Positions 15,418 to 25,223 of a DNA stretch of 64,000 nt are shown piece after piece (the first letter of the stretch is position 1; each line of letters opens with the position of its first letter). The DNA comes from Bacillota bacterium (lineage in GTDB: Bacteria > Bacillota > UBA4882 > UBA8346): NCBI GenBank assembly GCA_023429995.1, contig JAEZCE010000089.1:45853-109852 (forward strand), given 5' to 3'. The notes under the pieces are model-generated. The model made no database searches. It saw only the letters and a program-made list of their open reading frames with translations, and was not told the DNA's origin. The position numbers were made by a program, and so were the translations under genes.

Positions 15418-18030
15418 TTATAAATCCTGCAGTTCCTGAATGAGCTTTTGTTGTTCGCCCACCAACTCATCCAACCGTTGGATAATTTCAGACTTGCGCT
15501 TATCATTCACGCCCCGGATGGCATTTAAATCGATCGCAGTGTCTGAATTGGATCTGGGGTTTAGCGAAATCTTCCGTAAAGCCTCAGTTACCGTGTCCCC
15601 GATTAACACTTGATTGTTGTATACCATCACGATTTTTTTCAATTCCGCTTGTTTGGCAAGGGAAGACTCAAGGAACAGCGGCTTAACATAAAGGATTGAA
15701 TCCTCAATCGGGACAATCAGCAAGTTACCCCAAACCACTTTCGATTGTTGCTGATTCCAGAGAGTGATCAATTGAGAAATCGTTTGGTCTTGATTGATGC
15801 GGCTGTCAATTTGAGCCGGGCCATAAATATTTATATCTTTAGGCAGATTATAAAGAATAAGTTTTCCATAGTTGGATCCGTCACAACGGGCGACCAGCCA
15901 GGAAACCAGGTTTTGCTTGGCTCTAGGACAGAATGGCTGCATCATTGCGAATTCCGCATTTTTTTCTTGCGGAAGCTTCAAGGTTACATAGTAAGGAGCG
16001 ACCGTTTCGTCCTGGTTGTGTACGGGAACATCCCAGTAATCTTCTTTTTCATAAAAAGTTTTTACATTGGTCATATGATATTGCAATAAGATATCCCGTT
16101 GAATGGTTAAAAGGAATTCCGGATAACGGAAATGCCGGATTAAATCCGGAGAAAGCGACGTTACCGGTTTGAATAAATGCGGAAATACCTTTTGCCATAC
16201 TCTAATAATCGGATCCGCATTATCAATCACATAAAATCCGACTTCGCCGCTATAAGCATCCACCACCGCCTTCACGGGATTGCGGATATAATTAACACCC
16301 GATTCGTGATGCTTGGCGTAAGGGTAAAAACTACTTGAGGTGTAGGCATCAATAATCCAATACAATTTACCGCCGGATACCACCAAATAAGGGTCATCGT
16401 CAAAACTCAAAAAAGGCGCCAGTTTATGAATACGCTCATTAATGTTGCGGTGCAGCAAAATACTGCTCTCTGACGTTAACTGACTGGAAAGCAGAAAATT
16501 GGTTTCTTTATAATGAATGGACATTAAAAGTTTACGGAAGGCTGAGTCCAACCCAATACCCTTCGGACCTTTATAGGAGATGGAATTGTTCTGATCCCCT
16601 TCTGGGTAGTCGAATTCCGGGGTTTTGGTATTGACAATCACATAGTTGTTGGTGGACTCGCCATAATAAATTCCGGGATTGGTCACCTTTAATGAAGGAA
16701 AGTTCGGATCGAACTCCGGCGGCAAATCCTTGGCGATGAAAATCGGTTGCCCCTGGGTTGAGAATTGGTTGACCTGGTTGGCCGATACCCCATAACCGTG
16801 AGTGTATGTTAAATGCAAATTAATCCAGGTCTGAGCCTGGGAGGCAAGTTTATCGGTATTAAGCTCACGGGCTGCAATCATCACTTGATTTTGGCCGGTG
16901 CGGGAGGGATAGCGATCGATATCAATATCATTAAAGTTATAATAGGGCCGGATTGCTTGTAATTGATTATACGAAGGTTTCAAGGGATTATGATCCCATA
17001 AACGCAAATCTTTTAAGGCCGGATCATTATTATTGATGAAGGCTTTGTTATCTCTGGGGATATAAGACTTGACATCGATCTTATCCAAGTCGTAAGCTTT
17101 ACGGGTAAAGTCGATATGGTTTTTTAAATAAGCGCTTTCCAATTCATATTCATTGGGAGCGACCACAAAGGATTGGATCATTCCGGGGTATAACGTGCCT
17201 AATAATATGGAACACGCTATCCAGACAATGAAACTTCCAATGAGAATTTTAGCGCTCCGGCGTCCGATATTGACAATCACCAGGACAATCATAACAATCA
17301 AAAGAACGCTTAATATATTATAAGCAAGCATTCTGGCATGGACGGCCGTATAATTGATCCCGGTCATCCGGGCCGTTTCCTGGAACAAAAGCCCGAATTT
17401 ACCAAGATGATAACCCCATATTTTGGCAAGCAAAAAAAGAATGGTCAGGATGGATAAATGGACTTTGGCCGGAAGCCACAACTCCCAAGAATTTCCCTGC
17501 CGCCAAAAAGCTTTGGCCAGAAAGTAAACAACGGCGATTCCCACCAAAGAAAGGAACGTAATGGTTTGAAGCAAGGCATTGATTTGTTGGTAAAATGGAA
17601 AGGAGAACAGATAAAAACCAACGTCTTGACTGAAGATCGGATCCTTGATCCCCACTGCGACCTGGTTGAAAAATTGCTGAATCACCGACCAGTCCAAGCT
17701 GAGGCCGAAAGCGAGCAGTACAGCCAAAAGCGCCGATATGACCAGACCGGGAACCATGATCGCTGATTCCGGGACATTGGCCCAGTAGCTGTCTACAGCT
17801 TTAATACGGTTAAAAGCGCGGACCGCAACTAAAAAGTTGGCGATAAAAAATCCAAAAACCAAAAGACCCAGGATTAATTTAATGAGCGGCCCCGTAATCA
17901 AAGTGACCCAGAAAACCGAAGTGGAACCCATGGTTTTAAACCATAGCCAATCCACATATTTTCCGGTGAACGCGAATAAGCCCAAAAAAGCGATAATCAC
18001 GATGCCAATCCCAATTTGCCGAAAACGCAT
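15418..18030 (-). CDS. UPF0182 family large membrane protein
   Basis: This 870-residue protein matches the UPF0182 (DUF1499-unrelated, COG1615) family. It has about seven membrane helices in the first 290 residues and then a large outside domain with the family phrases RLWDHNPLKPSYNQLQAI and LTYTHGYGVSANQVN. A conserved YIRNPVKAVVDAYSGEV stretch follows, then a charged helical tail. The role of the family is unknown; it is widespread in Actinobacteria, Cyanobacteria and some Bacillota. ATG is preceded by AAAGGAGTG. It is alone on its strand here. In its promoter region AAGCTACA (18053-18060) and TGTAGCTT (18098-18105) form a spaced inverted repeat. Confidence 0.9.
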   Translation of the reverse strand: MRFRQIGIGIVIIAFLGLFAFTGKYVDWLWFKTMGSTSVFWVTLITGPLIKLILGLLVFGFFIANFLVAVRAFNRIKAVDSYWANVPESAIMVPGLVISALLAVLLAFGLSLDWSVIQQFFNQVAVGIKDPIFSQDVGFYLFSFPFYQQINALLQTITFLSLVGIAVVYFLAKAFWRQGNSWELWLPAKVHLSILTILFLLAKIWGYHLGKFGLLFQETARMTGINYTAVHARMLAYNILSVLLIVMIVLVIVNIGRRSAKILIGSFIVWIACSILLGTLYPGMIQSFVVAPNEYELESAYLKNHIDFTRKAYDLDKIDVKSYIPRDNKAFINNNDPALKDLRLWDHNPLKPSYNQLQAIRPYYNFNDIDIDRYPSRTGQNQVMIAARELNTDKLASQAQTWINLHLTYTHGYGVSANQVNQFSTQGQPIFIAKDLPPEFDPNFPSLKVTNPGIYYGESTNNYVIVNTKTPEFDYPEGDQNNSISYKGPKGIGLDSAFRKLLMSIHYKETNFLLSSQLTSESSILLHRNINERIHKLAPFLSFDDDPYLVVSGGKLYWIIDAYTSSSFYPYAKHHESGVNYIRNPVKAVVDAYSGEVGFYVIDNADPIIRVWQKVFPHLFKPVTSLSPDLIRHFRYPEFLLTIQRDILLQYHMTNVKTFYEKEDYWDVPVHNQDETVAPYYVTLKLPQEKNAEFAMMQPFCPRAKQNLVSWLVARCDGSNYGKLILYNLPKDINIYGPAQIDSRINQDQTISQLITLWNQQQSKVVWGNLLIVPIEDSILYVKPLFLESSLAKQAELKKIVMVYNNQVLIGDTVTEALRKISLNPRSNSDTAIDLNAIRGVNDKRKSEIIQRLDELVGEQQKLIQELQDL

Positions 18031-18263
18031 TTTTCTTCACTCCTTTATCGCTAAGCTACAGAACCCAAGTATTTTGCTTTGAGAAATTACTTCATCATGT
18101 AGCTTCATTCCATTAATCTCACTTCGCTTTTTAGGGAAAAAAATCCTTCTTGGAATGCTACGTTTCCTAAGAAGAACGAATTTAAACCATTCCGATTTTT
18201 TGATCGCGATTGGCAGATATTTTGGGGTTCAGGGATATTTTAGGGATTATTCATTTTAAAAGA

Positions 18264-18292
18264 TTGTGATTCCTTTGGGGATTGATTATAAT
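18264..18292 (+). promoter_or_regulatory. Sigma-A type promoter of pyrF
   Basis: TTGTGA (18264-18269), a 17-base spacer and a perfect TATAAT (18287-18292). It gives a leader of about 90 bases. The rest of the 358-base gap (18031-18388) holds the UPF0182 promoter region and an imperfect inverted repeat near 18148-18176 (CTTCTTGGAA and TTTCCTAAGAAG). Confidence 0.7.
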
Positions 18293-18388
18293 TAAAAATA
18301 CCAAAGATCGGTTAGGACATGTTTTGCGGTCTTCAGCAAAGCCAATTTAAATTTGACGCTTTCAAAAAAGATAAAGGAGTTATCGAAA

Positions 18389-19219
18389 ATGGCATCTTTC
18401 AACCAATTACTGGAATCCCGGTGGAGTGGCGGGCATTTTATTTCCGTCGGATTGGACGCCGATTATCAGAAATTGCCGGCTTGTATTAAAACCTCATCGG
18501 TGGCCGAATCTATCTTTCATTTTAATAAAGCAATCATCGAAGCAACGGCCGAATATTGCTGCGTGTTCAAACCCAACAGCGCCTTTTATGAAGGATACGG
18601 CTTAGAAGGATTAAAAGCGCTCATCGATACCAACCGCTATATCCGGGAGCATCATCCGGAGATCCCCATTATATTGGATGCCAAAAGGGCTGATATTGGC
18701 AATACCAACGCCGGATACGTCAAAGCCGCATTTGAGATTTATTCCGCTCATGCGATAACGGTTCACCCGTATTTAGGGCTGGAGGCCATGAGGCCCTTTT
18801 TGGATGACCGGGAAAAGGGCGTAATTATTTTATGCCATACCTCCAATCCGGGGGCGGGCGAGTTTCAGGAATTACAAAGCGGCGGCCGGGATGTATATAA
18901 AATTGTAGCCGGCCGGGTGAGCGAGGCCTGGAATTATAATCATAATTGCAGTTTGGTGGTAGGCGCCACTTATCCGGAACAATTGGGAGAAGTCCGGCGG
19001 ATCGCCCCGGAACTGCCGATTTTAATTCCGGGAATCGGAGCCCAGGGCGGCGATTTAGCCCAAACCATAAAGTATGGCCTAAATTCGCGGGGCGCGGGGA
19101 TCATGATCAATTCCTCCCGGAACATCATTTACGCCTCCGGCAATTCCGATTTCGCCGAAGCCGCCGGGAAGGAAGCCGCAAAGCTTGCGCAGGCCATCTT
19201 GGATTTAATGGGTAAATGA
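18389..19219 (+). CDS. pyrF: Orotidine 5'-phosphate decarboxylase, type 2
   Basis: PyrF converts OMP to UMP, the last step of de novo pyrimidine synthesis. The active-site segment LDAKRADIGNTNAGY (about residue 95) and the substrate loop VTVHPYLGLEAMRPF-like stretch are those of the type 2 (longer) OMP decarboxylases rather than the short E. coli/Bacillus type. The 276-residue length fits. ATG 18389 has AAAGGAG upstream; an earlier TTG at 18353 lacks a site. It stands alone, outside any pyr operon. Confidence 0.92.
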   Translation: MASFNQLLESRWSGGHFISVGLDADYQKLPACIKTSSVAESIFHFNKAIIEATAEYCCVFKPNSAFYEGYGLEGLKALIDTNRYIREHHPEIPIILDAKRADIGNTNAGYVKAAFEIYSAHAITVHPYLGLEAMRPFLDDREKGVIILCHTSNPGAGEFQELQSGGRDVYKIVAGRVSEAWNYNHNCSLVVGATYPEQLGEVRRIAPELPILIPGIGAQGGDLAQTIKYGLNSRGAGIMINSSRNIIYASGNSDFAEAAGKEAAKLAQAILDLMGK

Positions 19220-19351
19220 TTATCCCGGCGGTAGAATCGGCAGCCAAGCTCTTTTTCGTCAATCCCTAATGAACGCTAAATTTAAATGGCGCTTCTCTTT
19301 TCAATTCCCATGTATGAAATGCCCGGCGGTTTCCGGCGGCGAAAAAAAATA

Positions 19352-19380
19352 TTGCAATATTATGGAATATAAGTCATAAT
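19352..19380 (+). promoter_or_regulatory. Probable promoter and inverted repeat ahead of citrate synthase
   Basis: TTGCAA (19352-19357), a 17-base spacer, and CATAAT (19375-19380). The promoter is embraced by a perfect ten-base inverted repeat, AAAATATTGC (19346-19355) and GCAATATTTT (19395-19404). This could be an operator or an mRNA stem near the start codon. Confidence 0.5.
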
Positions 19381-19423
19381 AATTATTTAACTACGCAATA
19401 TTTTGGTGAAAAGAGGTGTTGAT

Positions 19424-20677
19424 TTGACCGAAAAACACATCGAAGAGAAATTAAATACGCTTTTGGAGCATATCGACGACCAGGAATGTCAGGCCCATTA
19501 CTTCCGGCTGATTTCGACTCTTTTGGAAAAGGGTTATTTCCCGGGACTGGCTGAAGTACCGGTGGTAAAATCTTCGATTAGTCATATTGATGGAGAACGG
19601 GGCATTTTGATGTATCGCGGTTATCCCGTGGAGGAACTCGCCGAAAACTGTAGCTTTGAGAGCGTATGTTATCTGATTTTAAATGGCGATTTGCCCTTGG
19701 CCAGTGAAGAGGAAGAACTGCGCCAAAAATTGCTGGCGCAAGCTTATTTACCGGATGATGTGAAACAATCCATTGTTCATTTTAACCCGGACTTGCATCC
19801 CATGAATATGCTGAGCGCCGCGGTGCTTCTTTTGGAAGCTGTCGATAAAGAATCCGTCGATGTGGAAAACCACCGGGCCAATTTGGAGCGCTCCATTTGC
19901 TTGATTGCCAAGTTTCCAACGATTATCGGCACCTTCTTGACGAAAAATCCCGATTTCAATGGGAACCGGAAATTCAGTTCCTTCGCGGAGTATTGCCTGT
20001 TTTGTTTCAATCCGGGGTTGTCCGGGGAGCCCCAATTTGTGAAAATGTTCGAGGAGTCCTTAATATTACATATGGACCATACCATGAACAACAGCACCTT
20101 TTCCGCCCGGGCCGTCGGTTCTTCCCAGGCCGGTATTTACGCCCTGATCTCATCGGCGATCAATTCACTTTCCGGGCCTTTACACGGCGGAGCCAACGAA
20201 CGAGTGGTGAAAACGCTCGAAAAAATCGGTTCAGCCGCCGCTGTTCCCCATCATGTGGAGAATTCGCTGGATCATCATCAAAAAATCATGGGTATCGGCC
20301 ACCGGATTTATAAAACCTATGACCCGCGGGCTAAATATTTTAAAGATAAAATCCTGCCGCAAATTTTCGGCGATCCCCAAAAATTACAGGCGGAAGATCC
20401 CTATTTATGGAACTTATACGAAACTGCGATTACCATGGAGAAATTTGTCCAAGATAAATTGGGGAAGAAAAACCTTTATCCCAATGTTGATTTTTGGTCG
20501 GGACTTTTTTATAAAGCGGCCCGTGTGCCAACGGAGTATTTTACCACCATCTTTGCAATTGCGCGGGTGGTTGGCTGGACCGCTCATTGGATTGAGCAAC
20601 AACAGTCGCTGGGCGGCAAGATCTATCGTCCTTTTCAATTGTACGTCGGTTTTGACACCCGCCATATCGTAAAATAA
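19424..20677 (+). CDS. gltA: Citrate synthase
   Basis: It condenses oxaloacetate and acetyl-CoA to citrate. The three catalytic residues are visible: His in GPLHGGANERV (about residue 252), His in GIGHRIYKTYDPRA (about 292), and Asp in PNVDFWSGLFY (about 355). The N-terminal SHIDGERGILMYRGYPVEEL is a hallmark of the family. A 2-methylcitrate synthase cannot be excluded by reading alone. TTG 19424 has GAGGTG five bases upstream, so it is preferred over in-frame TTG 19403 or GTG 19406. Other TCA-cycle genes are not near; trpS follows 49 bases after the stop. Confidence 0.9.
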   Translation: MTEKHIEEKLNTLLEHIDDQECQAHYFRLISTLLEKGYFPGLAEVPVVKSSISHIDGERGILMYRGYPVEELAENCSFESVCYLILNGDLPLASEEEELRQKLLAQAYLPDDVKQSIVHFNPDLHPMNMLSAAVLLLEAVDKESVDVENHRANLERSICLIAKFPTIIGTFLTKNPDFNGNRKFSSFAEYCLFCFNPGLSGEPQFVKMFEESLILHMDHTMNNSTFSARAVGSSQAGIYALISSAINSLSGPLHGGANERVVKTLEKIGSAAAVPHHVENSLDHHQKIMGIGHRIYKTYDPRAKYFKDKILPQIFGDPQKLQAEDPYLWNLYETAITMEKFVQDKLGKKNLYPNVDFWSGLFYKAARVPTEYFTTIFAIARVVGWTAHWIEQQQSLGGKIYRPFQLYVGFDTRHIVK

Positions 20678-20726
20678 CAAAGAGCAAGAAGAAATCTTGA
20701 TGGAATCAAAAAGGAGTGTAAATAAA

Positions 20727-21695
20727 GTGCGTGTATTATCAGGCATTCAACCTTCGGGGAGCTTGCATATTGGTAATTATTTTGGAATGATGAAGCGAAT
20801 GATTGATTACCAGGAAAACCATGAGCTGTTCTGTTTTGTGGTGAATTTACATGCTCTTACTTCGACTTTTGACGCGGAGCGGCTCCGTAAGCAGACTTAT
20901 GATGCGCTGTGCGACTTTTTGGCTTTGGGGCTTGATCCGGATCGCTCCATATTTTGGGTGCAGTCGGATGTGCCGGAAGTCGTGGAGTTAACCTGGTACT
21001 TGAGCAACGTTACCGGAATGGGGTTGCTGGAACGGTGCCATTCCTACAAAGACAAGCTGGCCAAAGGAATTCCCGCCAGCCATGGACTTTTTTCCTATCC
21101 GGTATTGATGGCGGCCGACATTTTGCTCTATGGGGCCAATATCGTTCCGGTCGGCAAAGATCAAAAACAACATGTGGAAGTGGCCAGAGATGTGGCCATC
21201 CGTTTTAACAATACATATGGCGAAACCTTTGTCATCCCTGAACCGGATATTGAGGATCAGCTGGCGACCGTTCCCGGACTGGACGGCCAGAAGATGTCCA
21301 AATCCTACGGCAACACCATTGAAATTTTCGCGGATGAAGCCACCCTAAAAAACAAGATTATGACGATTAAAACCGACTCCACGCCGGTGAATGAGCCCAA
21401 ACCCATTGAAGGAAACATCTTATTCGATCTGTACTCGTTATTTTTAGATGAACAGGGTAAGGCGGAGTTAAAAGAACGTTTTCTGGCGCCGGGTTTGAAA
21501 TATGGCGATATTAAAAAAGAACTGGTAACGACGATTTGGAATTATTTCGCCCCCTACCGGGAAAAAAGGAATGCCATTCAAAAAGATTACGTCCTTGATG
21601 TCATGAAATCCGGCGCCGCCAAAGCCCGAAAAGTGGCGAACGGGTATCTGGATAAAGCCCGTCATCTTGTTGGAGTCGATTATTTCAATTCATAA
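20727..21695 (+). CDS. trpS: Tryptophanyl-tRNA synthetase
   Basis: Class I aminoacyl-tRNA synthetase that charges tRNA-Trp. The HIGH-type motif is LHIGNYFG (about residues 12-19) and the KMSKS loop is GQKMSKSYGN (about 188-197). The N-terminal SGIQPSGSLHIGN is diagnostic. The GTG at 20727 gives the standard N-terminus (RVLSGIQPSG) and has AAGGAG upstream at ten bases; ATG 20700 and TTG 20697 are longer alternatives without sites. No T-box leader was seen in the short gap, so it is likely cotranscribed with citrate synthase. Confidence 0.93.
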   Translation: MRVLSGIQPSGSLHIGNYFGMMKRMIDYQENHELFCFVVNLHALTSTFDAERLRKQTYDALCDFLALGLDPDRSIFWVQSDVPEVVELTWYLSNVTGMGLLERCHSYKDKLAKGIPASHGLFSYPVLMAADILLYGANIVPVGKDQKQHVEVARDVAIRFNNTYGETFVIPEPDIEDQLATVPGLDGQKMSKSYGNTIEIFADEATLKNKIMTIKTDSTPVNEPKPIEGNILFDLYSLFLDEQGKAELKERFLAPGLKYGDIKKELVTTIWNYFAPYREKRNAIQKDYVLDVMKSGAAKARKVANGYLDKARHLVGVDYFNS

Positions 21696-21727
21696 GCAAT
21701 TAGCTAAAAGCCGAAAAGGAGAATAAT

Positions 21728-23083
21728 GTGACGCCTGATTTTACGGAACTTGGGATCCAAATTCCCGAAGTTTTATTGCCTGCTCCAAACGTGGATTTAA
21801 AAAAATGGTCCGTCGTGGCCTGTGACCAATATACGGCGCAAAGGGAGTATTGGGAACAAGTATCCGGCCTGGTTGGAGATGCGCCCTCAACTTTAAAGAT
21901 TATTTACCCCGAAGTTTTTCTGGGAAAAGAAGACCCTCAAACCAGAATCAAGAATATTCACCGGACGATGCGGCAATATCTTGAAAACAACGTTCTTGTC
22001 TCCAAAGGGCCCGGCTTCATTTATGTTGAACGGAAAATTTCCGGGAGTGAGTCCAGAAAAGGGCTGATCGTTGCTGTTGATTTGGAGTGTTATGACTACC
22101 GGAAGGGGGCCCGGACTTTGGTCAGGGCGACCGAAGGAACGGTGCTGGAAAGGATTCCTCCCCGGGTGAAAATCCGGCAGGAAGCTCCCGTTGAACTGCC
22201 TCATATCATGGTGTTGATTGACGATCCCGAGGGGGAAGTTATCCAACCGCTGGCCGGTGCTAGAAATGAAATGGAACTGGCCTACCAAACCGAGCTGATG
22301 ATGAACGGCGGGGAAATAAAGGGATACCAAATCCGGGATTCACGGTTGATGAACGGGATTTTCCAAAGCCTAAAAAAGTTGGCAGACGGGGAACGTTTCA
22401 AAAAGAGATATGGAACGGCTGATGATAATGTTTTATTGTACGCAGTGGGGGATGGCAATCACTCCCTGGCAACCGCCAAGGCTGTTTGGGAGCAGCTCAA
22501 AAGGGATAATCCCGCCGCCGCCCTCTCCAATCACCCGGCCAGATTGGCAATGGTTGAATTGGTAAACGTGTATGATCCGGGTTTGTGTTTTGAGCCCATT
22601 CACCGGGTGGTTTTCCATGTAAACATGGAGGATATCCTCAATAGCCTGACCGAGTACTGCCGCGGCTTGGGTGGGGATTTGGTCCGGCAGAAGTTTTCCA
22701 GCCGGGAATCATTGTCACAGGCCCTACCGGAAATGCGCCTTCATTCCGGGGGCTCTCATATCATTGAATATATAACCGAAGGTGATCATGGGATTGTGGA
22801 AATCAAAAATCCGTTACAAAACTTGGAGGTTGGCTCTTTACAAACTTTTTTGGATGTTTATGCCGATTCTCACCGGGAGGTTGAAATCGATTACATCCAT
22901 GGCGACGAGGTTGTAACGCGGCTCGGCTGCGAGCCCGGCAATATCGGATTTTATTTGCCGGCCATGGATAAGCGGGAGTTGTTCAAAACGGTCATCACCG
23001 ACGGGGCTCTGCCGCGTAAAACATTTTCCATGGGAGAAGCGGAAGAAAAACGGTTTTACATGGAATGCCGTAAAATCGTTTAG
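21728..23083 (+). CDS. DUF1015 family protein
   Basis: The 451-residue protein has DUF1015 features: an N-terminal ACDQYTAQREYWEQV stretch, a central LLYAVGDGNHSLATAKAVWE motif (about residue 238), and a late HPARLAMVELVNVYDPGL region. The conserved GDGNHSLATAK motif suggests a nucleotide- or phosphate-binding pocket. DUF1015 proteins are often found next to serine/phosphoglycerate genes, but that context is absent here. GTG follows AAAGGAGAATAAT. It lies 32 bases after trpS and ends before a strong terminator, so it closes the gltA-trpS run. Confidence 0.85.
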   Translation: MTPDFTELGIQIPEVLLPAPNVDLKKWSVVACDQYTAQREYWEQVSGLVGDAPSTLKIIYPEVFLGKEDPQTRIKNIHRTMRQYLENNVLVSKGPGFIYVERKISGSESRKGLIVAVDLECYDYRKGARTLVRATEGTVLERIPPRVKIRQEAPVELPHIMVLIDDPEGEVIQPLAGARNEMELAYQTELMMNGGEIKGYQIRDSRLMNGIFQSLKKLADGERFKKRYGTADDNVLLYAVGDGNHSLATAKAVWEQLKRDNPAAALSNHPARLAMVELVNVYDPGLCFEPIHRVVFHVNMEDILNSLTEYCRGLGGDLVRQKFSSRESLSQALPEMRLHSGGSHIIEYITEGDHGIVEIKNPLQNLEVGSLQTFLDVYADSHREVEIDYIHGDEVVTRLGCEPGNIGFYLPAMDKRELFKTVITDGALPRKTFSMGEAEEKRFYMECRKIV

Positions 23084-23122
23084 TTGGGGCGGTTGTATAG
23101 AAGGGGTTTCCGGCACTTGAAA

Positions 23123-23161
23123 GGGGTTGTCTCAAAGCTTCAGTTTGAGACCCTTTTTTTT
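23123..23161 (+). terminator. Rho-independent terminator after DUF1015 gene
   Basis: GGGTTGTCTCAAA pairs with TTTGAGACCC (one bulge) and is followed by eight T residues. A further gap with a lone TATAAT (23272-23277) preceded by an AAAGTT/AACTTT dyad (23250-23268) comes before the next gene. Confidence 0.85.
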
Positions 23162-23364
23162 ATTATGGGGGTTGATCAATGATTAAAATAATAACGGGCC
23201 TACCCGGAAAGTAACAGATAATTTTTGTGTCCAAATATCATTTTGCGACAAAGTTAAAGGACAACTTTGGGTATAATCAACAAAGAAGTTTATCAATGCA
23301 AAGGGCCATGGACCTTGAAAGTAAATAACGCCGGGCAAAACATTTTTGAAGGGGGGGAATTCAA

Positions 23365-23685
23365 TTGAGCATAAGCCTGGAAAGGTTTGAAGAACAGATT
23401 CAAGAAATGATCGATTCGCGTATCACCAATATCGGCAAAGCAATCCGTTTGATTATCCCTGAGTACAACCAGATTATTTGTAAAAACCCTCCTTTGCAGA
23501 ATACCTATGAAGGGTGGGCAATGCTTCTGCAGGCAACGGAACAACTTTGGGATGAAGTCAAAAAGGATAAAAATCTTCACGCCAATGAGCAAATGCGAAA
23601 ACAGGCGATTTTAGTCGGCGCCACCACCATGAGGTTTATTATTGATTTATGCATGGAGGGAAAACCAAAAAATAACCGGAATTGA
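23365..23685 (+). CDS. Small conserved protein of unknown function
   Basis: A 106-residue, probably all-helical cytoplasmic protein with no signal peptide. It begins with TTG behind GGGGGGG at seven bases. Coding character is good (codon positions and balanced charge), and a hairpin terminator follows the gene at 23731. A phrase such as NTYEGWAMLLQATEQLWDEVK and a later RKQAILVGATTMRFIIDL suggest a folded domain, but I do not recognise the family. It appears to be a single-gene unit. Confidence 0.6.
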   Translation: MSISLERFEEQIQEMIDSRITNIGKAIRLIIPEYNQIICKNPPLQNTYEGWAMLLQATEQLWDEVKKDKNLHANEQMRKQAILVGATTMRFIIDLCMEGKPKNNRN

Positions 23686-23730
23686 TTCAAATGGCATTAT
23701 AAATAAAAATGTTATGCGGATGGAATCTGG

Positions 23731-23759
23731 ACAGGTCGAATTTGACCTGTTTTTATTTT
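23731..23759 (+). terminator. Rho-independent terminator after the 23365 gene
   Basis: ACAGGTC and GACCTGT form a seven-base stem followed by TTTTATTTT. The rest of the gap to 24027 shows no credible gene. Confidence 0.75.
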
Positions 23760-24026
23760 GGTTTCAGGCACTTATCATAAAAACCCTTCTCGATGTCTGC
23801 GGCGTCTTGGCGATGATGTCCCCGGGGTCATTTTCCGAGGAGGGAAAGAATGATCATTGTGATGGAATGAATCCATCGGATGACGGAAAGAATGAGGTCT
23901 GGAAATGTTCCGCAGAAAGCATTAAAATAGAAATGTGCTTGTACTCCGGCTTGCCCAATCCGGGAATCTTACGGGTTATTACCGACAACCTTGGATAAAA
24001 AATAGCGGAAATAAGGAGCAAACCTT

Positions 24027-24686
24027 ATGAGTGAAAAGATTCAAGCCGTTTTATTCGATATGGACGGGGTATTAGTCGATTCGGAACCTGTAATCCTGGC
24101 CGCGGCCATGGCTTGTTTGGAGGAATACGGTCTTCAGCCGAAAGCTGAAGATTTTATTCCCTATATTGGCGCGGGAGAGGACCGGTTTATTGGCGGAGTG
24201 GCGGAAAAATACGGCCTTGTTTACCGGAAAGAGATGAAAGAAAGAGTTTATCAAATCTACCGGGAAATCGCGCCGGAAAAATTGGGAATTTATGAAGGAG
24301 CAGCCGAATTGCTGATTCAGTTGAAATCACACGGCATCCATTGCGTATTGGCAAGCAGCGCCGATCGGATTAAAATTCAAACCAATCTGAAAGTGGCCGG
24401 GATTCATGAAAATTTATTTTCCGCCATCATCAGCGGAGAGGATGTGGAGCGGAAAAAACCGGCGCCGGATATCTACTTGACGGCTGCCCGAAAAGTAAAT
24501 ATCCCTCCCGCAAATTGTGTGGTGGTGGAGGATGCCCTCAATGGTATCAGAGCCGCAAAAGCAGCCGGAATGAAGTGCGTTGCCGTGGCGACTACGTTTG
24601 ACCGTCAGAGGCTGCTGGAGGAAAAACCCGATTTTATATGCGGCCGGATCCAGGAGGCCGGGGATAAAATCAAGGCACTCCTATGA
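24027..24686 (+). CDS. HAD-superfamily hydrolase, beta-phosphoglucomutase-like
   Basis: Motif I is FDMDGVLVDSEP, with the nucleophile Asp11 and the general acid/base Asp13. Motif II is the ASSADR stretch. Motif III Lys is in ERKKPAPDIYL, and motif IV acidic residues are in VVEDALNGIRAAKAAG. A helical cap lies between residues 18 and 85. The family includes beta-phosphoglucomutase and sugar-phosphate phosphatases, so the substrate is open. ATG is preceded by AAGGAG. The gene is convergent with the ferritin-like gene. Confidence 0.85.
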   Translation: MSEKIQAVLFDMDGVLVDSEPVILAAAMACLEEYGLQPKAEDFIPYIGAGEDRFIGGVAEKYGLVYRKEMKERVYQIYREIAPEKLGIYEGAAELLIQLKSHGIHCVLASSADRIKIQTNLKVAGIHENLFSAIISGEDVERKKPAPDIYLTAARKVNIPPANCVVVEDALNGIRAAKAAGMKCVAVATTFDRQRLLEEKPDFICGRIQEAGDKIKALL

Positions 24687-24755
24687 ATCCATGAAGGCGT
24701 CAAGAATAATATGCTAATGGGTCCGGCGCTTTGGGTTCAACGAGGGCATCAATGG

Positions 24756-25223
24756 TTAGGGCTCGGCAAGGACTAAATTGTCATAGTCCGCCAGACGCAT
24801 GGAAAACCAGGCGGTATGGGTGTCCTCATCCACCAAATTGTGTTGCAGGATTTTTTTTAATTCGGCGCCGTAATCGTCTTGAATGGTATTGATGAGTTCC
24901 GTATAATCGGTCATGGCCTTTTGTTCCAGTAAAATGTCGGCTTTGAGGACATTTTCAATCCCGGATATGGAAACCAGACTGCCGGCTACCTTACCCAAAA
25001 TCGGAGAAAGAATATCCCCCAGTTTGGTTGGAACCCCATCCAGTTTCCGAATTTGATAGGCGATTTTATCGACATGTTCCTGCTCGATATCGGCAGTTCG
25101 CTCGAAAATGATGCTTTCATAACTACCGATAAAGTTTCCGGACTGAACCCGGTACCAGTCTACCTGATTGAGTTCCAGGCTGTAAAACCAGTTGAGTTTG
25201 GCGATTAAATCTTCCCGGTTCAT
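24756..25223 (-). CDS. Ferritin-like domain protein
   Basis: This 155-residue helical protein has Glu/His residues spaced as in ferritin-like di-iron bundles: SLELNQVDWYR (helix 1), DIEQEHVDKIA (helix 2), LLEQKAMTDYTE (helix 3) and DEDTHTAWF (helix 4). This fits a bacterioferritin-like or rubrerythrin-type fold without a rubredoxin domain. It may deal with iron or peroxide. It is a single gene on the minus strand; ATG lies behind GGAGG (complement near 25231). The exact family is not certain. Confidence 0.7.
   Translation of the reverse strand: MNREDLIAKLNWFYSLELNQVDWYRVQSGNFIGSYESIIFERTADIEQEHVDKIAYQIRKLDGVPTKLGDILSPILGKVAGSLVSISGIENVLKADILLEQKAMTDYTELINTIQDDYGAELKKILQHNLVDEDTHTAWFSMRLADYDNLVLAEP

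Noticed and set aside
20678..20726. T-box leader for trpS
   Set aside because: The gap to citrate synthase is only 49 bases, too short for a T-box.
23642..23998. 118-residue open frame overlapping the end of the 23365 gene
   Set aside because: It reads straight through the terminator hairpin at 23731 and has no ribosome site or family resemblance.
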